Shown piece by piece: positions 30,660 through 36,388 of a stretch of DNA of 36,388 nt (within the stretch, counting starts at the first letter, position 1; the number at the start of each line of letters is the position of its first letter). The notes beneath the pieces are model-generated. The model was not told the origin of the DNA, ran no database searches, and worked only from the letters and a program-made list of their open reading frames with translations. The stretch comes from Halorientalis sp. (GTDB lineage Archaea; Halobacteriota; Halobacteria; Halobacteriales; Haloarculaceae): assembly GCF_028275115.1 (NCBI RefSeq), contig NZ_JAQCNH010000141.1, forward strand, positions 1-36,388, given 5' to 3'. A program made the translations under genes and the position numbers.

Positions 30660-32660
30660 TCACCAGCGCTGCCGTTCGCTCTCGTTGATCCAGCGGAAGC
30701 GCTCCTCGCCGGTAGTGGCTTCCGTCTCCTCCAGGCCGGGTTCCTGCCAGGCGACACAGAGACTACCGCCGACGATGCCGACCAGCATCCCGATGACGAG
30801 GCCGCCGAACGCGCCGATCAGCGAAAAGATCGACATGGCGATGCCGGTGACGCCGATCAGCGTCGAGAGCTGTGGTTTCACGATGGCGAACACACCACAG
30901 GCGACGACCATGGCCGCGAAGACGATGCCAAGCGCCGAGTATGACGGCCCCTGCGTCGCGGATATCATCTGGAGCCGGATCGGGATGGCGGCGATGATCA
31001 TCCCGCCGAGTACCAGCAGCGTTCCCCCGGCAAAGGGGCGTCGGGACCGCCACCGGGCGAACGCGCCGGGCCGTGCGCCCGTTCGCTCCTCGTCCTCAGC
31101 GGCCCGCTCATCGCCGCCCAGGGAGGGACGGCCGACGTTCACGTCGCCCAGAATCATGCCGTAACCGGTCCCGAGGGTCTGGCCGTAGAGAACGAAGGCG
31201 ACGACGATCAGCGGCCCGGTCGCGGGGAGGACGCCGAGCAGCGAGCCGCCAAAGAAGGCGATACCGGCGAGGAGGCCGAAGCCGAGCCCCAGACTCCCGG
31301 CGGTGACCGCGAGAGCAGCCCGCGTCAACAGCGGCACCAGCAGCTTCTGCGTGAGCGTCGAGCGCCGCGAGAACATGATGACCGTGTTCGTGAAGTCGTT
31401 GACCGTCCGTGAGACGTAGGCGACGAAGGCCAGCCCCAGCACGACCGACATAGCCATCCACACCCCGAAGCCGGTAGAGGCACCGGTCGCACCGAGGGTC
31501 GCCGCCAGGGCCGAAAACAGGTCCAGGCCGACAGCGAGGGCGACGAAGGCACCGCTAAGCAGGCCAGCACCGAGGGAGGCGACGACACCGGCACGAACCG
31601 CCTCGTCGGGAACGAACGCGGATGCGTCGACTTTCTCCATCACCAGGCCGTACCCGTTGCCGAGAACCTGCCCGTAGACAGCGAGCGAAACCAGTCCCGC
31701 GAGGCCGAGAGTCGGGCCGACACCGGCCGCGCCCAGCGCGAGAACAGCCACGCCGAGGGTGGTCCCGTAAACCAGTCCCATACTGCCGGCGGTGAAAGTG
31801 AGCGCCCCGCGCGTCAACAGCGGCACGAGCAGGCTCCGCGTGAGCGCCGAGCGCCGCGAGAACATGATGACCGTGTTCGTGAAGTCGTTGATCGTCCGCG
31901 AGAGGACGACCGCAAACAACAGGCCGAACACGACGCCGGCAACGACGAACAGCCCGGCCCCGAGTGCCGGGGACTGGCTCCCGACCAGCGCCGCGATTTC
32001 GGCGAGCGCCGACGACCCGTCCAGCAGGGAGAGGACGCCGACGCCGGCGACGCAACCCCCGACAGCGCCCACGACCGCCGCATTCTGTTCGTCCGCGGTC
32101 GCGGCCGGCCTAAACCAGTGGGCCTCGAGCAGGATGCCGTAGACGGCGCCCATCACCTGCCCGTACAACAGGTACGCGAAGATCACCGAGAAGTCGGCCA
32201 GCGGCGGGATGCCCGCGTTGTACCCGATGAGCGGCAACACGAGCGGCACGACGTAGCCGAAAAAGCCGTATGCGAGAATGTGGCCGTAGAGCAGTCCGAA
32301 TCCCCCAGCGGTGACCCCGAGTGCCGAGCGCTCCAGGAGCGGCACCAGAATCCGCTGGAGAGCTCCGATGTTCCGGGACATCATGATGATCGTATTCGTG
32401 AAGTTGTGAACGGTCCGCGAGAGGAAGACGCCGAAGCCCAGCGCGAACGCAACACAGGTCCCGGTCCAGACCAGCCACCCGGTGGCGAGCCCACTGCCAC
32501 CGACCAGCCAGGCGAAGTACTCGAACCCCTGGGTCAGGCTACCGTCAGGCCCAGGCAGGTACTGAATCACCAGCCCCGCCGGAATCGCAGCGATTAGTGC
32601 GCCGATCACCGCTGCAACCTGCTCGTCCCGCCCGAACTTCGAGGTGAGTTTCGTGCTCAT
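30660..32660 (-). CDS. Triplicated multipass membrane protein with DUF6114-like C-terminus
   Basis: A 666-aa protein made of three consecutive repeats of about 160-175 residues, at roughly 12-187, 190-350 and 352-512. Each repeat begins with a DE(Q/A) segment, contains a core SRTVxxFTNTxIMxSR (residues 81, 254 and 417), then LLVPLLxRxALxxTAG, and ends with LYGQxxGxxYGxxL. Each has several hydrophobic helices. After an acidic linker, residues 540-650 carry a four-helix domain resembling DUF6114 (RRPFAGGTLLVLGGMIIAAI through GMLVGIVGGSLCVAW). The function is unknown; internal repeats suggest a pseudosymmetric channel, transporter or scaffold. Repeats 2 and 3 share a 43-bp identical stretch. A TATA-like TTTTTATAG lies 65-74 nt upstream. 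Confidence 0.85.
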   Translation of the reverse strand: MSTKLTSKFGRDEQVAAVIGALIAAIPAGLVIQYLPGPDGSLTQGFEYFAWLVGGSGLATGWLVWTGTCVAFALGFGVFLSRTVHNFTNTIIMMSRNIGALQRILVPLLERSALGVTAGGFGLLYGHILAYGFFGYVVPLVLPLIGYNAGIPPLADFSVIFAYLLYGQVMGAVYGILLEAHWFRPAATADEQNAAVVGAVGGCVAGVGVLSLLDGSSALAEIAALVGSQSPALGAGLFVVAGVVFGLLFAVVLSRTINDFTNTVIMFSRRSALTRSLLVPLLTRGALTFTAGSMGLVYGTTLGVAVLALGAAGVGPTLGLAGLVSLAVYGQVLGNGYGLVMEKVDASAFVPDEAVRAGVVASLGAGLLSGAFVALAVGLDLFSALAATLGATGASTGFGVWMAMSVVLGLAFVAYVSRTVNDFTNTVIMFSRRSTLTQKLLVPLLTRAALAVTAGSLGLGFGLLAGIAFFGGSLLGVLPATGPLIVVAFVLYGQTLGTGYGMILGDVNVGRPSLGGDERAAEDEERTGARPGAFARWRSRRPFAGGTLLVLGGMIIAAIPIRLQMISATQGPSYSALGIVFAAMVVACGVFAIVKPQLSTLIGVTGIAMSIFSLIGAFGGLVIGMLVGIVGGSLCVAWQEPGLEETEATTGEERFRWINESERQRW

Positions 32661-32819
32661 AGTCCGATATGCCCCGCAACCCCCCAGGTTTCGCGGCTCA
32701 CTGAGCTGTCTATTTCGTAGTAGCTATAAAAATTATTTGCACGTTTTGACCGGCAATTTAAGATGTCGCGGGAGAGCGAGCGGGTCGTCCGTTCGGCGAG
32801 GGAGCTAGTGGCCGACAGG
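32661..32819 (-). promoter_or_regulatory. Promoter region of the triplicated membrane protein gene
   Basis: A 159-bp gap after the mscS stop, including the AT-rich segment 32711-32761. On the minus strand AATTTTTATAGC (32734-32723) is the best TATA candidate; it predicts a 5' leader of about 40 nt, unlike the leaderless starts elsewhere. Nothing else is recognisable. Confidence 0.45.
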
Positions 32820-34037
32820 TCAGTCCCGGGAACGGTCGGGTTCGGCGCCGTCTGCCCGGGCCGTCTCGGCCTGCCGGTCGTCGGACCGGCGTCTACCGGT
32901 TTGGGTCCGTCCGGAGAGCGTTCGTTGGGGGAAGGGAATCTCGATGCCCTTTCGCTCGAAGGCCGTCTTGACTCGCTGGACGACCTCGGCCTGGGCGCGC
33001 CAGCGTTTGGGCGGTGTCGGCTGTTCGATCCAGAACCGCATCTCGAGGACGACCGCCGAGTCACCGAACTCGCGGGGGAAGACGTTCGGTTCCGGCGTCT
33101 CTTCGACGTGATCGACGGTCTCGATGGCCTCGGTCGCGACCGCGGCGGCGGTCGCCGGGTCTGCGTCGTAGTCGATGCCCACGTCGACGCGCAGACGGAG
33201 GCGGCCCTTCTGACTCCGGTTGGTGATTGCCCGGTCGGCAACCCTGTCGTTCGGGATGACCACGAACTCCCCGTCGAAGTTCTCGAGTCGCGTATTGACG
33301 ATGGTGATGTCGGTGACGACGCCCTCTTTGTCACCGACCTCGACCCAGTCGCCGATCTCGAACGGCCGGGAGAGCATCAACACGAACCCCGCTATCAGCG
33401 AACCCAGCGTCTGCCGGGCTGCCAGTCCGACGACGATTCCGAGAAACCCTGCCCCGACCAGCAGCCCACCGAGGTCGACGCCCCAGAAGCCAAGTAGGAC
33501 GAACCCGGCGACGACGAGCAGCCCGATCTGTCCGACCCGGGTGACGATCTGCTCCTGGTGGGCGGTCATCCGGTCGGCCTCCACACCGAATGCGGACACC
33601 GCGTTTTCGAGCAGCCCCATCCCGACGTAGGCACCCACGACCAGCAGGCCAGTGAACACCCAGGCGAGTGCGTCGGCCAGCGAGAACTGCACGAGCGTGT
33701 ACGACTGCTGGATGAACCACTGCTGGTTCCAGATCGTCAGGAGTGTCACGGCTGTGACGAGACAGATGCCGAGCTGCAGGGACCGGAGGACGAGGGTCAT
33801 CGGCGTCGTCACCGGGAATCGGTCGTTCACCTGGCGAACGAAGTCGTCGATGGCGCCGCCGAAGTACCGCCTGGCGACGAGCCGTCTGGACTGCCGGAGC
33901 AAGAGCGGCGCGACCAGCGCGGCGAGCGCGGTGGCTGTGAGCGCCAAGACGGCACTGGCGAGGAGTCGCTCCTCTGTCGACGACAGGTGGCCCAGGACGG
34001 ACCCGAACTGGGCGACAGGCGGGAAACGCGCGAACAC
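32820..34037 (-). CDS. mscS: Small-conductance mechanosensitive channel, MscS family
   Basis: A 405-aa channel that opens under membrane tension to release solutes during hypo-osmotic shock. There are four hydrophobic helices (about residues 27-50, 83-105, 118-143, 170-192), then the pore helix and beta-domain entry GLLVGAGFLGIVVGLAARQTLGSLIAG followed by LMLSRPFEIGDWVEVGDKEG; I quote these as two short blocks of the MscS signature. The C-terminal tail of 40 residues is charged and disordered. GTG at 34037 is the first start; a T-rich promoter element (34069-34064, minus strand) is about 26-32 nt upstream. Confidence 0.94.
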   Translation of the reverse strand: MFARFPPVAQFGSVLGHLSSTEERLLASAVLALTATALAALVAPLLLRQSRRLVARRYFGGAIDDFVRQVNDRFPVTTPMTLVLRSLQLGICLVTAVTLLTIWNQQWFIQQSYTLVQFSLADALAWVFTGLLVVGAYVGMGLLENAVSAFGVEADRMTAHQEQIVTRVGQIGLLVVAGFVLLGFWGVDLGGLLVGAGFLGIVVGLAARQTLGSLIAGFVLMLSRPFEIGDWVEVGDKEGVVTDITIVNTRLENFDGEFVVIPNDRVADRAITNRSQKGRLRLRVDVGIDYDADPATAAAVATEAIETVDHVEETPEPNVFPREFGDSAVVLEMRFWIEQPTPPKRWRAQAEVVQRVKTAFERKGIEIPFPQRTLSGRTQTGRRRSDDRQAETARADGAEPDRSRD

Positions 34038-34100
34038 TACGTTCGGCTTACGCGGACCGAGAGAAAAAAGCCGCGTGTGTCTCGCGAGTCAGATACCTGG

Positions 34101-34607
34101 TCAGCCCAGCGAGCGTTCGACGAACCGCCGGCGGAGTTCCTCGTCGGGGACGGGACACTCCTCTTTTTTGCCGAACACCTGGTACCGGTGGTCGCCGACG
34201 AAGTCGTAGACCCTGTTTCTGAGTCCCTCGGGGACGGCGACGAGCGCGTACAGCAGTGGGAGCGGGCCGTCGAGTTCCCGACAGACCCTGAGCGCGGCCT
34301 CGGATTTCGTGTAGTAGTCGTCACCGTCTATGAGGACGATAGACTCGAAGTAGTCGGCCTCCAGCCCGTACCGGGTCAGCAGCTCCCGACCGATCGGCGA
34401 CTGAAGTGGCGCAAAGCGGAACCGTCCGGCGTCGTCGAAGTTGACGAGCAGCCTGATCGAGCGGTTACAGAGGTTACAGACGCCGTCGAACAGGAGAACC
34501 GGTCGCTGTATCTCGTCAGCGATGGCAGCCGGGTCCGGGGTGTCGTCCCCGTGGCTGGCCGTGTCGCCGTCGTTCGCGGCTCCTGCTCGGTCGGCGTCGT
34601 CACTCAT
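34101..34607 (-). CDS. DCC-type thiol-disulfide oxidoreductase (DUF393)
   Basis: A 168-aa member of the DCC1/DUF393 family, predicted to catalyse thiol-disulfide exchange. The signature DGVCNLCN (residues 41-48) provides the redox pair Cys44 and Cys47. Family features FRFAPLQSPIGRELL and YTKSEAALRVCREL follow, as does the C-terminal helix before FVGDHRYQVFGKKEECPVP. The first 34 residues are an acidic tail. The start ATG is 6 nt after the pdxS stop, so the two are likely co-transcribed. The physiological substrate is unknown. Confidence 0.92.
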   Translation of the reverse strand: MSDDADRAGAANDGDTASHGDDTPDPAAIADEIQRPVLLFDGVCNLCNRSIRLLVNFDDAGRFRFAPLQSPIGRELLTRYGLEADYFESIVLIDGDDYYTKSEAALRVCRELDGPLPLLYALVAVPEGLRNRVYDFVGDHRYQVFGKKEECPVPDEELRRRFVERSLG

Positions 34608-34613
34608 AGCAGG

Positions 34614-35522
34614 TTAGACGCCCCGACCCTGCAGTTTCTCTTCTTCGGGCAGGTCGGCGTTGGCGTCACCTTTCATACCCGAACCGATGTTCGAGGAGAT
34701 TTCGGCCAGCCGCTCGGGGTCGTCCCAGTTGTTGACTGCCTCGACGATAGCGGTACCCATCGCCACGGGGTCCTCCGCGCCGAAGACACCGGAGCCGACG
34801 AAGATACCGTCACAGCCGTGATGCATCATGAGCGCGGCGTCGGCAGGCGTCGCGATGCCACCGGCCGCGAAGTTGACCACGGGAAGCCGGCCCATCTCAG
34901 CGGTCTCGTGGACCAGGTCGATGGGGGCCTCGTGTTCGCGTGCCCACTTCTCGCGTTCCTCGTGGCTCATTCCGTCGAGTTCCCGGATGGAGCTCTTGAT
35001 GTTGCGCTGGTGGTGAACCGCCTGGTTCACGTCGCCCGTTCCGGCCTCGCCTTTTGTCCGGATCATGGCCGCGCCCTCGTTGATTCGCCGGAGCGCCTCC
35101 TGCAGGTTGCGCGCACCACAGACGAACGGCGTGGTAAACTCGCGTTTGTCGATGTGGTAGCGGTCGTCGGCCGGCGTGAGGACCTCCGACTCGTCGATCA
35201 TGTCGACACCGGTCGCCTCGAGAATCTGGGCTTCCTTGGTGTGTCCGATGCGGGACTTGCCCATCGCCGGAATCGACACCTCGTCGATAATCTCCTCGGC
35301 ATCGACGGGGTCGGCCATGCGGGCCACGCCACCGCGTTTGCGGATGTCGGCCGGCACGGCTTCCAGTGACATGACCGCCACAGCGCCTACATCCTCGGCG
35401 ATACGAGCCTGTTCGCGGTTGATGACGTCCATGATGACGCCACCTTTCTGCATCTTCGCGAATCCGCGCTTGACCAGTTCGGTCCCCCGACGGAGTTCTT
35501 CGAGATCAGTCGCCTCTGACAT
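34614..35522 (-). CDS. pdxS: Pyridoxal 5'-phosphate synthase subunit PdxS
   Basis: PdxS condenses ribose 5-phosphate, glyceraldehyde 3-phosphate and ammonia to pyridoxal phosphate together with the glutaminase PdxT. The 302-aa protein has [20 protein letters not shown], Lys89 in AMGKSRIGH (first covalent Lys), Lys157 in [12 protein letters not shown] (second Lys) and the phosphate loop [10 protein letters not shown]. Length and motifs are standard. ATG at 35522 is supported by family length and by a TATA-like GTTAAGTG (35552-35545) about 26 nt upstream. The long open frame upstream of it is antisense to the DUF1405 gene. pdxT is not in the window. Confidence 0.97.
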   Translation of the reverse strand: MSEATDLEELRRGTELVKRGFAKMQKGGVIMDVINREQARIAEDVGAVAVMSLEAVPADIRKRGGVARMADPVDAEEIIDEVSIPAMGKSRIGHTKEAQILEATGVDMIDESEVLTPADDRYHIDKREFTTPFVCGARNLQEALRRINEGAAMIRTKGEAGTGDVNQAVHHQRNIKSSIRELDGMSHEEREKWAREHEAPIDLVHETAEMGRLPVVNFAAGGIATPADAALMMHHGCDGIFVGSGVFGAEDPVAMGTAIVEAVNNWDDPERLAEISSNIGSGMKGDANADLPEEEKLQGRGV

Positions 35523-35633
35523 AGCGCGTGCTATGACTTTCACGCACTTAACACGTGTCCTTTCGTGGAGAACGGGACTACTATACCGGCGGCCTCCGGT
35601 ACCGTTTTGCCGTCGTCGGTCGTCCGGCTTCAC

Positions 35634-36388
35634 ATGTCCGTCGTCACCAGGCTGGGTCGCCGGTTGGAGGGCGTCATCGCCCGCTACTTCGACGCCGACC
35701 TGCCCGAGCGCGAGGCCCTGCCGCGGTACGTCGCGCCCCTGCCCGCGTGGATGGAGGACGCCGCCCTGCGGTTGGCCTGGCCCATCGCCGTCGTCAACCT
35801 GCTCGGAACGGCGTTTGGATTCTGGTACTACGGCATCCAGCCGTTCTCGGCCCCCGTCATCGACGTGCAGTTCGCCATGACCGCTCCCGAGATGTGGCTG
35901 TTCGTCCCCGACAGTCCCGTCGCGACGGGCTTCATCGGTCTCTCGCTGATCGCGTGGCGGCTCGACTGGCAGGCCGAGTGGATCCACGTGCTCGCCTTTT
36001 TTGGCTGTATCAAACTGGGCCTGTGGACTCCTTACGTCCAGCTCGTCGTGAACGGCCTGGGCGGCCTGAACCCGCTGATGTATCACTTCCTGATCTGGAG
36101 TCACGCGCTGATGGCCGTCGAAGCCTTCCTCATCTACCGTTACAGCCGCTTTCCGATCTGGGCCATCGCCGTCGCCGCGTTCTGGTACACGCTCAACGAC
36201 GTGGTCGATTACTTCGTTCCTCTCGTCGGCGACCCCCATCACACCCTCCTGCGCGCGGAGCAGACCGTCGTCGGCTTCGACCACTCGCTGGCCGCTCACG
36301 ACCAGGCCGCCGCAGGCGCGGTGGTGCTGACGATTGCGGCTGTCTTCCTCGCAACCGCGACGCGGGCGAAGAAGGCGGAACTCGGGAA
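35634..36388 (+). CDS. DUF1405 family membrane protein (3' end outside the window)
   Basis: A partial gene of at least 251 codons, open to the window end. It starts with an amphipathic N-terminus ([20 protein letters not shown]), then at least five to six hydrophobic helices with conserved polar and aromatic blocks: [55 protein letters not shown] and [11 protein letters not shown]. This pattern is DUF1405, a euryarchaeal and bacterial membrane family of unknown function. A TACCGTTTTGCC element (35600-35611) lies about 25-34 nt before the ATG. It is divergent from pdxS. Confidence 0.88.
   Translation, partial: MSVVTRLGRRLEGVIARYFDADLPEREALPRYVAPLPAWMEDAALRLAWPIAVVNLLGTAFGFWYYGIQPFSAPVIDVQFAMTAPEMWLFVPDSPVATGFIGLSLIAWRLDWQAEWIHVLAFFGCIKLGLWTPYVQLVVNGLGGLNPLMYHFLIWSHALMAVEAFLIYRYSRFPIWAIAVAAFWYTLNDVVDYFVPLVGDPHHTLLRAEQTVVGFDHSLAAHDQAAAGAVVLTIAAVFLATATRAKKAELG

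Noticed and set aside
33558-35369. 603-aa plus-strand ORF
   Set aside because: Runs antisense through mscS, the DCC gene and pdxS; no single protein could account for it.
35523-36299. N-terminal extension of pdxS by about 259 codons
   Set aside because: Antisense to the DUF1405 gene; PdxS normally begins near ATG 35522.

Overview
The window is chromosomal DNA from a halophilic archaeon (class Halobacteria, perhaps a Haloarcula/Halomicrobium-type member of the Haloarculaceae; the genus is a guess). The evidence is a GC-rich sequence whose coding strands throw long spurious antisense ORFs, strongly acidic proteins rich in Asp, Glu, Ala and Val, many promoters with a TATA-like element about 26 nt upstream of the start codon (leaderless transcripts), Tat signal peptides with a lipobox, and archaeal genes such as radB, rps8e, mch, an archaeal phosphoglycolate phosphatase and a GTPBP1-like GTPase. 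I see no tRNA, rRNA or CRISPR array.

Layout. 1-4.3 kb: larC (nickel-pincer cofactor), a RuvC/YqgF-like RNase H-fold protein, two small membrane proteins sharing a C-terminal domain, and radB. 4.3-13.2 kb: a complete phosphate-uptake locus. phoU1 stands alone; pstS-pstC-pstA-pstB-phoU2 run on the minus strand, with pstC to phoU2 tightly coupled (4-nt overlap, 8-nt overlap, 3-nt gap). A divergent AbrB-PhoU fusion regulator lies across a 310-bp AT-rich control region. PstA is 889 aa, far longer than usual. A 119-bp element with 11-bp terminal inverted repeats and three hairpins lies between phoU1 and phoU2. 13.2-27.1 kb: housekeeping and conserved genes: rps8e, a coiled-coil protein, a DUF2240 pair, two HAD phosphatases, a SIMPL protein with an operator-like palindrome, pyrF, a third membrane protein of the family seen at 2.2-3.5 kb, a small zinc-ribbon protein, a membrane J-domain protein, an MBL hydrolase, phosphoglycolate phosphatase, the GTPBP1-like GTPase, and a likely operon of thiamine-binding protein, mch and a hypothetical gene, then a Tat lipoprotein.

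27.1-29.8 kb: an alpha/beta hydrolase, then an IS1341-type (stand-alone tnpB) element whose tnpB is broken by an exact 11-bp tandem duplication. Perfect triloop hairpins sit inside and beside tnpB, and a hairpin-rich stretch separates it from thrB. 29.8-36.4 kb: thrB (homoserine kinase), a 666-aa membrane protein made of three internal repeats plus a DUF6114-like C-terminus, an MscS channel, a DCC-type thiol oxidoreductase six bases after pdxS, and a DUF1405 membrane protein cut by the window end.

The most unusual signals are the recurrent short hairpins with exact 3-nt loops (mostly TTC/GAA, commonly 9+3+9), the inverted-repeat-bounded three-hairpin element at the phoU2 3' end, the tnpB lesion with a probable guide RNA (omega-RNA/sotRNA) region, the triplicated membrane protein, and the oversized PstA beside three PhoU-domain proteins.
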